Assembly (NCBI GenBank): GCA_029054485.1
Contig: JAIDFD010000029.1
Span: 1 to 21,060, forward strand
Length of the DNA: 21,060 nucleotides
Direction: 5' to 3'
From: Clostridia bacterium
GTDB taxonomy: Bacteria; Bacillota; Clostridia; Christensenellales; Borkfalkiaceae
In this document: one piece after another, positions 14,810 to 21,060 of the stretch
Numbering within the stretch: position 1 is the stretch's first letter
Layout: each line of letters begins with the position of its first letter
Made by a program: the position numbers and the translations under genes
Notes under the pieces: model-generated
Database searches by the model: none
What the model saw: the letters and a program-made list of their open reading frames with translations, nothing else
What the model was told of the DNA's origin: nothing

Positions 14810-16097
14810 AGTTATAGGCGCGGGGCTTGCGGGCTGCGAGGCGGCGTATTACCTTGCCGAGCGCGGGGTACAGGTCACGCTGTACGATATAAAACCCAAG
14901 TCGTTTACGCCCGCGCATACCGATAAAAACTTCGGCGAACTGGTTTGCTCCAATTCTTTAAAGAGCAAGGACGTTTACGGCAACGCCTGCGGACTTTTAA
15001 AGCAGGAAATGCGTATTTTAGGCTCGCTCACTATGCAAGCCGCCGCCGCAAACGAAGTGCCTGCGGGCGGAGCGCTCGCGGTTGAAAGGGAAGGCTTTGC
15101 AAAGTTTATTACCGACAAAGTCAGGGCGCACGAAAATATAAAAATAATCTGCGAAGAGGTCAAAGCGGTCCCCGAAGAAAACGCGGTTATCGCAACGGGC
15201 CCCTTAACTTGCGACCCGCTTGCCGAAGATATTAAAAAAATCTGCGGCGGCGGTCTGCACTTTTACGACGCTTCCGCGCCCATAGTTTCGCGTGAGAGCA
15301 TAGACTTCGAAAACTGCTTTTACGGCGACAGATACGGCAAGGGCGGAGACGACTACATAAACTGCCCGCTTGATAAAGAGCAGTACGAAAAATTCGTAAC
15401 CGAACTACTTTCCGCCGAGAGGGTAATTTTACACGACTTTGAAAAGGGCGAAATTTTTGAAAGCTGTATGCCCGTGGAGGTTATGGCTGCGCGCGGGAAA
15501 GACAGCTTAAGGTTCGCTATGCTCAAGCCCGTGGGCTTGACCGATAAAAACGGCGCAAAGTTTTATGCGGTGTTACAGCTCAGAAAGGAGAACGCAAGCG
15601 GGGAAGCTTACAATTTGGTGGGCTTTCAGACCAATTTGAAGTTTGGCGAGCAGAAGAGGGTTTTCTCTTTAATTCCGGCGCTAAAAAACGCGGAATTTCT
15701 GCGCTACGGCGTTATGCACCGCAACACTTATGTAAACTCGCCCGAAAACCTGAACGCGGACTTTTCGATGAAAGTTCGCCCGACCGTCTTTTTTGCGGGG
15801 CAGATTACCGGCGTTGAGGGCTACGTCGAGTCCGCCGCAAGCGGCATACTTGCCGCCGTCCACGCGTACAGAAAGCTTTGCGGAAAGTCCGTGATTATTC
15901 CCGCGGATACAACTGTATGCGGCGCGCTGTCAAGGCATATTTCCACGCCTTGCGCAAACTTCCAGCCTATGAACGCGAACTTCGGTATTTTGCCGCCGGT
16001 TGAAAATCCCCCTCGCGACAAAAAGCAGAGATATGCTATCTTAGCCGAACGCGCGATAAAAGATATTGAAAAATTTAAAAACGATTTAAGCTTTTAA
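14799..16097 (+). CDS. trmFO: Folate/FAD-dependent tRNA (uracil54-C5)-methyltransferase TrmFO
   Basis: Makes 5-methyluridine at position 54 of the tRNA T loop using methylene-tetrahydrofolate and FADH2, the Gram-positive alternative to SAM-dependent TrmA. 432 residues. The FAD Rossmann motif is VIGAGLAGCEAA (5-16) at the very N-terminus. FGELVCSNSLKS (45-56) holds Cys50, and FESCMPVEVMAARG (220-233) holds Cys223; these correspond to the two cysteines implicated in catalysis in Bacillus TrmFO (Cys53 and Cys226 there). The C-terminal GQITGVEGYVESAASG segment is the usual second flavin-contact region. The ATG lies inside the end of topA, with only weak purine-rich sequence upstream, so expression is probably coupled to topA. 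Confidence 0.97.
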   Translation: MKIKVIGAGLAGCEAAYYLAERGVQVTLYDIKPKSFTPAHTDKNFGELVCSNSLKSKDVYGNACGLLKQEMRILGSLTMQAAAANEVPAGGALAVEREGFAKFITDKVRAHENIKIICEEVKAVPEENAVIATGPLTCDPLAEDIKKICGGGLHFYDASAPIVSRESIDFENCFYGDRYGKGGDDYINCPLDKEQYEKFVTELLSAERVILHDFEKGEIFESCMPVEVMAARGKDSLRFAMLKPVGLTDKNGAKFYAVLQLRKENASGEAYNLVGFQTNLKFGEQKRVFSLIPALKNAEFLRYGVMHRNTYVNSPENLNADFSMKVRPTVFFAGQITGVEGYVESAASGILAAVHAYRKLCGKSVIIPADTTVCGALSRHISTPCANFQPMNANFGILPPVENPPRDKKQRYAILAERAIKDIEKFKNDLSF

Positions 16098-16160
16098 CTG
16101 TTTTTAAACGCGGTTAAAAGTTTATATAAAAATATAAAGTTTTTTTAAAAGGAGTTTTTT

Positions 16161-16904
16161 ATGACAAGCAGTGAAAAAAAGCACTATAACAAAAAATTTA
16201 TGCCCAAGTACATGAAGAATATGTCAATCGCGGTTCCTGCCGTGATTATCGGCTGGGTTTTACTTTTCTTCGCGGCGGCGGTAGTTTCTATGCTCGCAAT
16301 ACCCGACCTTATCGGAAAAGCGGTCATAATTTTCTTTATCGGTCTGGTTGTCGCGCTTATTGTTTTAATTACGTTGACGGTACACTTCAACAAAAAGCTT
16401 ATTGCACAGCGCAAAAAGGAGCTTGAGGAAGAGTACACCGAAATGAGCTATGAAGACGCAAAGGCAGCTTTGACTGCGCGCGGAATCATAAACGAAACGG
16501 GCGTTGTTATCCCCTATATGGCGGCGGGCGGCGAGGTTTTGCCCGTGCTTCCTTTCAATGAAGTAAAGTTACATCTCTTTTCGGCTAACGTATGCACAAA
16601 AATTATCACCGTGGTGTCATTCTGCAATCAGGAAGGCATGGTAATGTCGGAATATTTAGTGGACAACGCGCTTTATAATTACATTGAAAAAAGCAATTTC
16701 GACGCGGCTTTCTACGGCGGCAGTGAAATGCTTTTCGCCGACAAGGGCGCATTTGTTAAAAAGGTTATCAAAACCAGAAATTCAAGGGGAGTAGGCTTTA
16801 CGTTTATGGGCGGTGTTGCCGGTGCGGTTTTAGCCGAACACGCTAAAAACGAAACCCCCGAAATGGACGCGGTTTTGAGAGTATTGCGTAGGGAGAATAT
16901 TTAA
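16161..16904 (+). CDS. Two-helix membrane protein of unknown function
   Basis: I do not recognise a named family. 247 residues with an excellent AAAAGGAG at 16147-16154. The basic N-terminus (KKHYNKKFMPKYMKN) precedes two membrane helices, about 22-47 and 51-75, joined by a short AIPDLIG turn; a charged helix follows (KKLIAQRKKELEEEY, 78-92). The remaining 150 residues are soluble and likely cytoplasmic by the positive-inside rule, with beta-like segments such as GVVIPY (114-119), LPFNEVKLHLFSANV (130-144) and ITVVSFCNQEGMVM (149-162). This two-helix-plus-beta-domain layout resembles YcxB-like/PH-like membrane proteins, but I see no decisive motif. It occupies the place where xerC/codV lies in Bacillus. 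Its stop abuts the hslV ATG with no gap, so the two are probably co-transcribed. Confidence 0.85.
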   Translation: MTSSEKKHYNKKFMPKYMKNMSIAVPAVIIGWVLLFFAAAVVSMLAIPDLIGKAVIIFFIGLVVALIVLITLTVHFNKKLIAQRKKELEEEYTEMSYEDAKAALTARGIINETGVVIPYMAAGGEVLPVLPFNEVKLHLFSANVCTKIITVVSFCNQEGMVMSEYLVDNALYNYIEKSNFDAAFYGGSEMLFADKGAFVKKVIKTRNSRGVGFTFMGGVAGAVLAEHAKNETPEMDAVLRVLRRENI

Positions 16905-17444
16905 ATGAGCGTAGAATTTCACGCAACAACTATATGTGCCGTTAAAAAAGACGGCACAACCGCTATCGCAGGCGACGGACAGGTCACTATGGGCGAGAGC
17001 GTAATTTTCAAAAACTCGGCGCAAAAGGTAAGGCGCATTTTCGGCGGTAAAGTCATTTTGGGCTTTGCGGGCTCGGTTTCGGACGCGTTTTCTTTAAGTG
17101 AAAAGTTCGAGGGTATGCTCAACAAATTTTCGGGCAACCTTATGCGTTCGGCGGTGGAGCTTGCGGAGCTTTGGCGTTCGGACAAAATGGTCAGAAAGTT
17201 AGAGGCTTTGATGATAGTCGCCGACAAGGATACTATGCTGATAGTTTCGGGCACGGGCGAGGTTATCGAGCCGGACGACGGAATCGCGGCGATAGGCAGC
17301 GGCGGAAACTACGCTCTGGCGGCGGCGCGCGCTTTGAGCCAGAACACAAAGTTCACCGCTGAAGAGATTGCTAAAAAATCACTCAAAATCGCAAGCGAGA
17401 TTTGTGTGTTTACCAACGACAACATAAAGTGTGAAACCGTTTAA
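16905..17444 (+). CDS. hslV: ATP-dependent protease peptidase subunit HslV (ClpQ/CodW)
   Basis: Proteasome-beta-like peptidase forming stacked hexamers that work with HslU. 179 residues. [13 protein letters not shown] opens the mature region, with GDGQVTMG (24-31), [15 protein letters not shown] (about 48-62) and the [16 protein letters not shown] stretch (about 128-143). The N-terminus is MSVEFHATT: the proteobacterial Thr nucleophile aligns with T8 or T9, but the Bacillus orthologue CodW, which starts MSSFHATT, was reported to use its N-terminal serine after Met removal, so S2 may be the nucleophile here. AGGGAG (16890-16895) is the ribosome binding site, and the ATG immediately follows the stop of the preceding membrane-protein gene. 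hslU follows after an unusually long 244-base gap. Confidence 0.96.
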   Translation: MSVEFHATTICAVKKDGTTAIAGDGQVTMGESVIFKNSAQKVRRIFGGKVILGFAGSVSDAFSLSEKFEGMLNKFSGNLMRSAVELAELWRSDKMVRKLEALMIVADKDTMLIVSGTGEVIEPDDGIAAIGSGGNYALAAARALSQNTKFTAEEIAKKSLKIASEICVFTNDNIKCETV

Positions 17445-17448
17445 ACGG

Positions 17449-17485
17449 CGTATATACGGCGCAATACAGCGTTAAGTTTGCGTTT
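17449..17485 (+). repeat. Direct repeat copy 1 (hslV-hslU gap)
   Basis: A 37-base unit differing from copy 2 at three positions, two of them in the first eight bases. It begins 5 bases after the hslV stop and starts with the palindrome CGTATATACG. Confidence 0.85.
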
Positions 17486-17578
17486 AGCCTTGGTTGCGTA
17501 CAACAAAGTACGCGCCCTGCGGCAAATCCGCACTTGCCTTGTCTTGCTTGCATCTCCACCGTTTAAAGAAATGTAAGA

Positions 17579-17615
17579 CGTATCTGCGGCGCAATACCGC
17601 GTTAAGTTTGCGTTT
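17579..17615 (+). repeat. Direct repeat copy 2 (hslV-hslU gap)
   Basis: The second 37-base copy, same orientation, ending 73 bases before the hslU ATG. It is followed by AT-rich sequence leading to the hslU ribosome binding site. Confidence 0.85.
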
Positions 17616-17688
17616 TGCAATCAATCATTAAAAATAAGTTTTAGCAAATCTTATGCAACGCAAAAGATTTGTTTCAAAAAGGAATTAT

Positions 17689-18999
17689 ATGGATTTGACA
17701 CCCAAACAGATTGTACACGAGCTGAATAAACATATTATAGGTCAGGACGAGGCGAAAAAGGCTGTCGCGATAGCATTGAGAAACCGTTACCGCAGAAGTC
17801 GGCTTTCGCCCGAGCTTATGGACGAGATAACCCCCAAAAATATCATAATGAAGGGACCCACGGGCGTGGGCAAGACCGAAATTGCAAGAAGGCTTGCAAA
17901 ACTCGTCAAGGCGCCCTTTTTGAAAGTGGAAGCTACAAAGTATACCGAAGTCGGCTACGTCGGCAGGGACGTAGAGTCTATGGTCCGCGATTTGGCGGAG
18001 TGCGCTATACGCCTTGTTAAAGAGGAAAAGACGGCTGAAGTCAGCTACAAGGCGACCGCTACAGCCGAGCGCAGAATTGCCAAGGTGCTTGCCGAAATGA
18101 AAAAGGACGAGCGCGGCGAAACCGCGAAAGAAGTTTTCGAGCAGAAAATCGTGGACGACATTCACGCGGGCAAGTACGACAATACCGTGATAGAAATCGA
18201 AGTGGACGACGTTCCCAAGCCCTTGGAGCTTTCCCCCGGCGCGGGCGCGGCTATCGATTTGGGTTCGGTTTTTTCGGGACTTGGCATGCACAAGAAAAAG
18301 AAGAGAAAAATTACCGTTAAGGAAGCAAAGAACTTAATCCTTTCGGAAGAGGCGGACAAACTCATCGATAACGACGCGGTCAATGCGGAAGCTATCCGCC
18401 GCGCCGAAAACGACGGTATTATCTTCATCGATGAAATCGATAAAATCGCGGGCAAGGGCAATCAGGGTGCGGACGTTTCGCGCGAGGGCGTCCAGCGCGA
18501 CATTCTGCCCATCGTCGAGGGCTGTACGGTAATGACAAAGTACGGTCCCGTAAAGACCGACTATATCCTCTTTATCGCGGCGGGCGCGTTCCACGTTTCG
18601 AAGGTGGAGGATTTAATCCCCGAACTTCAGGGCAGGTTCCCCATTCAGGTAGAGCTTAAAAGCCTTACCAAAGAGGATTTTGTGAATATCCTCACCCAGC
18701 CGCAGAACGCGATTACCACGCAGTACTCCGCACTTTTGGCGGTGGACAATATCAATTTGAAGTTCACCTCTGACGCGATTGAAAAAATCGCCGAAATTTC
18801 AGAGGATATAAATTCAACTTCCGAGGATATCGGCGCGCGCAGACTTCACACCGTTATGGAATATCTTTTGGAGGATATTTCGTTCAACGCGGGCGGAAAC
18901 GATTATCCCGTGATAGACGTTGAAGTAAACTGCAAATACGTTGAAGAACACCTTGAAAACATTATCAGAAACAGAGATTTGAAGAAGTACGTTCTTTAA
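17689..18999 (+). CDS. hslU: ATP-dependent protease ATPase subunit HslU (ClpY/CodX)
   Basis: AAA+ unfoldase that feeds substrates into HslV. 436 residues from ATG 17689, chosen because AAAAAGGA (17676-17683) precedes it and the product starts MDLTPKQIVHELNKHIIGQD, the family N-terminus; an in-frame ATG at 17653 adds 12 residues and has no ribosome binding site. Walker A is GPTGVGKT (56-63), the pore loop GYVGRD (89-94), Walker B IIFIDEID (244-251), arginine finger region LQGRFP (313-318) and sensor 2 GARRLHTV (382-389). The intermediate domain spans roughly 105-230 and includes the KKKKRK patch (202-207). The C-terminus ends KKYVL, the tail that inserts between HslV subunits to activate it. 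codY, which follows it in Bacillus, is absent. Confidence 0.97.
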   Translation: MDLTPKQIVHELNKHIIGQDEAKKAVAIALRNRYRRSRLSPELMDEITPKNIIMKGPTGVGKTEIARRLAKLVKAPFLKVEATKYTEVGYVGRDVESMVRDLAECAIRLVKEEKTAEVSYKATATAERRIAKVLAEMKKDERGETAKEVFEQKIVDDIHAGKYDNTVIEIEVDDVPKPLELSPGAGAAIDLGSVFSGLGMHKKKKRKITVKEAKNLILSEEADKLIDNDAVNAEAIRRAENDGIIFIDEIDKIAGKGNQGADVSREGVQRDILPIVEGCTVMTKYGPVKTDYILFIAAGAFHVSKVEDLIPELQGRFPIQVELKSLTKEDFVNILTQPQNAITTQYSALLAVDNINLKFTSDAIEKIAEISEDINSTSEDIGARRLHTVMEYLLEDISFNAGGNDYPVIDVEVNCKYVEEHLENIIRNRDLKKYVL

Positions 19000-19019
19000 C
19001 TGAAAGGTGGGGACTTGCA

Positions 19020-19961
19020 ATGTTCGGTAAAAATAAAAAGGAAAAACTTTTTAAAGAGCTTGAAAATGCGGATAAGCTAAGCGCACAGAAAATCAACAAA
19101 ATATACGCTAAAATTTTCGCCGTTGCTCAAAAAGGCGATGGCGAGGCTTACTACAAGCTTTATGAATTTGCAAGGGATAACTATAAAAACCGCAGGGCGG
19201 ACATAAAGTATTACGACTGGTTGGGCGCGCTGAAAAAAGCTGCCGCGCTTGAATATCCCAAAGCGGTGTGCGAATATTACGGGCGCCACGGTCTGGAGGA
19301 CGTGCCCAAAAGAATTGCCATGCTCGAAAGGGCGGCGGCAAAGGGCTCGGACGAGGCTTGTATTCTTCTCGCGAAAATTTATGACAGGGCTTTTCACGGA
19401 TACTCTAAAGACGGGTTGGAAAAGCTGACGAAGCAAGACTGCGCCAAAAAAAGTATCGAGTGGCTGACTGTTGCCGCCGAAAGGAGCAACACGGACGCGC
19501 AAATTATGCTCGGCAATTTTTTAAGCCTCTACCAAGGCGATTTGGACGGCGGCGAAAAATGGTTGGCGCAGGCGGCTGAAAAGGACAACGCGGAAGCTTA
19601 CCTTGGCTTGGCACGCGTCTACAAGAAAAAAGAAGAGTTGTACAAGGCGCAAAAGTATTATAAATTTGCCGCCGACAAGGGCAATAATTATGCGCTGGGC
19701 GGCTTGGGCGAAGTGCTTTTACTGCCCGGAATGTATCAGAATATCGATAAAGGATTGAAGATACTCGAAGAGTCTGCAAACAAGGGTAATATGGTCGCCG
19801 CGACAAGACTTGCGGACATATACGAAAAAGGCGAAATTATCCCTAAAGACTTGGAAAAATCCAAATTCTGGAAAGATAAAGTTAAAGAAATCCAAAATAA
19901 TTTCGTCAAACGAAACGAAGAAATCGAGGCTAAAGCCGCCAAAGATTTAAGCGGAGACTGA
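19020..19961 (+). CDS. Sel1-like (TPR-type) repeat protein
   Basis: 313 residues with no signal peptide or membrane helix. From about residue 64 to 285 there are roughly six helical-pair repeats of 36-40 residues with the Sel1 spacing: for example RIAMLERAAAKGSDEACILL (98-117), SIEWLTVAAERSNTDAQIML (145-164), GEKWLAQAAEKDNAEAYLGL (178-197), AQKYYKFAADKGNNYALGGL (210-229) and GLKILEESANKGNMVAATRL (245-264). The N- and C-termini are lysine-rich and charged. Such repeats are protein-interaction scaffolds; no enzymatic domain is present and the partner is unknown. AAAGGTGG (19003-19010) precedes the ATG, 20 bases after hslU, so it probably shares that transcript, and hisS follows after 13 bases. 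It sits where codY is found in Bacillus. Confidence 0.9.
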   Translation: MFGKNKKEKLFKELENADKLSAQKINKIYAKIFAVAQKGDGEAYYKLYEFARDNYKNRRADIKYYDWLGALKKAAALEYPKAVCEYYGRHGLEDVPKRIAMLERAAAKGSDEACILLAKIYDRAFHGYSKDGLEKLTKQDCAKKSIEWLTVAAERSNTDAQIMLGNFLSLYQGDLDGGEKWLAQAAEKDNAEAYLGLARVYKKKEELYKAQKYYKFAADKGNNYALGGLGEVLLLPGMYQNIDKGLKILEESANKGNMVAATRLADIYEKGEIIPKDLEKSKFWKDKVKEIQNNFVKRNEEIEAKAAKDLSGD

Positions 19962-19974
19962 TTGTAGGTGAAAA

Positions 19975-21060
19975 ATGATTAACGCACCCAAGGGGACGAA
20001 GGACGTTCTGCCCGACCAGTCCTATAAATGGCAGTATATCGAAAATACAGCGCGTGAGATTGCGCGTGTTTTCGCTTTGCGCGAAGTGCGCACGCCCGTA
20101 TTCGAGTACACCGAGCTTTTTAAGCGCGGAGTGGGCGAGACGACGGACGTCGTCGGAAAGGAAATGTACACCTTCGAGGACAAGGGCGGCAGATCCATAA
20201 CCTTAAAACCCGAGGGCACCGCGGGCGTTGCAAGAACATTTATAGAAAACGGTCTTGCTTCCTCGCCTATGCCCGTAAAAACTTATTATATTACACCCGC
20301 GTTCCGCTATGAAAGACCGCAGGCGGGACGCTTGCGCGAATTTCACCAGTTCGGCATAGAAATTTTCGGCTCGTCCGCACCGCAGACGGATGCGGAAGTA
20401 ATTTTCGCCGCTTCGTCTTTTTTGAAAAAACTGGGCGTAAAGGCGAGGCTTGAAATCAATTCCATAGGCTGTAAAACCTGCCGCGCGGAATATAACCGTG
20501 TGCTGAAAAATTACTTTGCACCACACATCGGCGAAATGTGCGAAACCTGCAAAACGCGGTTCGATAAAAACCCGTTGAGAATGTTGGACTGCAAGGAAGA
20601 GGGCTGTAAAAAATTCACTCTCAACGCGCCCAAAATCACGGACTATCTCTGCGAGGAGTGCGCCGAACACTTTAAGGGAGTGAAAAAACTGCTTGATACT
20701 CAAGGTCTTGAATATAAAATTAATCCCTTTATCGTGCGCGGACTGGATTACTACACCAAGACCGTTTTCGAGTTTGTGTCAGACGCAATCGGCGCGCAGG
20801 GAACGGTGTGTGGCGGAGGAAGATACGACGGACTTATTGAGCAGCTCGGAGGAAATTCCCTTCCCGCAATAGGCTTCGGCGCGGGGATAGAGCGGCTGTT
20901 GATAGTTATGGAAAACACAGGCGCGACTTTCCCCGAAGAGGAAAAACCCTTGATTTATATTGCGGGAATGGACAACGAAACGCGCGAAAAGGCTTTTGAA
21001 ATTGCCGCCGAATTAAGGGGCAAGGGGGTAATTGCGGAAATCGACCATATGTCAAGGTCG
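19975..21060 (+). CDS. hisS: Histidyl-tRNA synthetase, 3'-truncated by window edge
   Basis: Class II synthetase that charges tRNA-His. 362 residues are visible and the frame is open at the window end. It starts MINAPKGTKDVLPDQSYKWQ, as expected, with AGGTG (19966-19970) just upstream of ATG 19975. Motif 1 is near RTPVFEYTEL; motif 2 contains FRYERPQAGRLREFHQFGIE with its ATP-binding arginine; the histidine-binding signature appears as RGLDYYTKTVFEF and GGGRYDGLIEQLGG; motif 3 is IGFGAGIERLL. The insertion domain has several CxxC-like pairs (CKTC, CETC, CEEC), which could bind zinc in this lineage. The C-terminal anticodon-binding domain has just begun (LIYIAGMDNETREKAFEIAA). No T-box leader is visible because the upstream Sel1 gene is only 13 bases away, so it relies on read-through from upstream. 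Confidence 0.98.
   Translation, partial: MINAPKGTKDVLPDQSYKWQYIENTAREIARVFALREVRTPVFEYTELFKRGVGETTDVVGKEMYTFEDKGGRSITLKPEGTAGVARTFIENGLASSPMPVKTYYITPAFRYERPQAGRLREFHQFGIEIFGSSAPQTDAEVIFAASSFLKKLGVKARLEINSIGCKTCRAEYNRVLKNYFAPHIGEMCETCKTRFDKNPLRMLDCKEEGCKKFTLNAPKITDYLCEECAEHFKGVKKLLDTQGLEYKINPFIVRGLDYYTKTVFEFVSDAIGAQGTVCGGGRYDGLIEQLGGNSLPAIGFGAGIERLLIVMENTGATFPEEEKPLIYIAGMDNETREKAFEIAAELRGKGVIAEIDHMSRS

Larger units (their letters stand above)
17445..17688. repeat. Structured gap between hslV and hslU with a 37-base direct repeat
   Basis: Copies at 17449-17485 and 17579-17615 match at 34 of 37 bases (core CGGCGCAATAC, then GCGTTAAGTTTGCGTTT), 130 bases apart. A further ACCGTTTAAA is repeated at 17436-17445 (spanning the hslV stop) and 17558-17567. 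Between the copies lie two hairpins: GCGTAC/GTACGC (17496-17501, 17508-17513) and GCGG/CCGC (17519-17522, 17528-17531), followed by a CTTGCCTTGTCTTGCTTGC-like pyrimidine-rich run. No open frame here looks coding. It may be a mobile or dispersed repeat inserted by duplication of its ends, or an RNA element controlling hslU. I see no confident promoter or terminator inside. Confidence 0.7.

Noticed and set aside
16098..16160. Possible promoter (TATATAAA-like) before the membrane-protein gene
   Set aside because: The AT-rich gap has no -35 match at proper spacing to a -10, so I do not call it although a weak promoter is possible.
17449..17615. CRISPR-like array between hslV and hslU
   Set aside because: Only two imperfect repeats 130 bases apart, no regular spacers and no cas genes in the window.
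17653..17688. ATG at 17653 as the hslU start
   Set aside because: No ribosome binding site and no HslU similarity before residue 13; ATG 17689 is preceded by AAAAAGGA.
17674..18291. 205-codon minus-strand frame opposite hslU
   Set aside because: Fully overlaps a certain gene, has no ribosome binding site and encodes no recognisable domain: antisense shadow.
20203..20703. 166-codon minus-strand frame opposite hisS
   Set aside because: Antisense shadow of the HisRS catalytic domain; the plus strand encodes unmistakable class II motifs.

Overview
Organism: the gene content and order point to a Firmicutes (Bacillota) chromosome, most likely an uncultured Clostridia lineage. Almost the whole window follows the Bacillus-type block ylxM-ffh-rpsP-khpA-rimM-trmD-(rplS)-rbgA-rnhB ... 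dprA-topA-trmFO-(xerC)-hslV-hslU-(codY). Sigma-A type promoters (TTGACA, 17 bp, TATAAT-like), strong purine-rich ribosome binding sites and bL19/TrmFO/RbgA/HslUV of Firmicute type agree with this. The lineage below class level is inference. The core genes are of middling GC (hand count 32/60 at 4801-4860); one inserted gene is far more AT-rich (18/60 at 8161-8220, 16/60 at 8641-8700). Layout: 1-1375 is the 3' part of a CPA2-type cation:proton antiporter. It shares a bidirectional hairpin terminator with a small minus-strand gene at 1426-1656. From a strong promoter at 1819-1847 runs the secretion/translation operon ylxM-ffh-rpsP-khpA, a terminator-like hairpin, then the tightly overlapping rimM-trmD-rbgA-rnhB-yraN. 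A second promoter (7227-7255) drives a phosphoribosyltransferase-like gene with a degenerate PRPP loop, ending at a hairpin terminator. Next comes an accessory pocket (7902-9330): repeat-like non-coding DNA on both sides of one AT-rich minus-strand gene of unknown function. rplS follows with its own promoter, a probable structured leader and a terminator; it has left its usual place beside trmD. Then comM-dprA-topA-trmFO form a DNA uptake/processing and tRNA-modification run, followed by a two-helix membrane protein where xerC/codV normally sits, hslV, a 244-base structured repeat-containing gap, hslU, a Sel1-repeat protein where codY would be expected, and the 5' part of hisS, which runs off the window. 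How the genes work together: YlxM/Ffh (signal recognition particle), bS16, KhpA, RimM, TrmD, bL19, RbgA, TrmFO and HisRS all serve ribosome assembly, tRNA maturation or protein targeting; RNase HII, ComM, DprA and TopA serve DNA and R-loop processing; HslVU is a protease. I do not see a complete novel multigene system. The points most worth a second look are the AT-rich orphan and its repeat-like flanks, the PRTase-like protein lacking the acidic pair, the repeat block between hslV and hslU, and the replacement of xerC and codY by unrelated genes.
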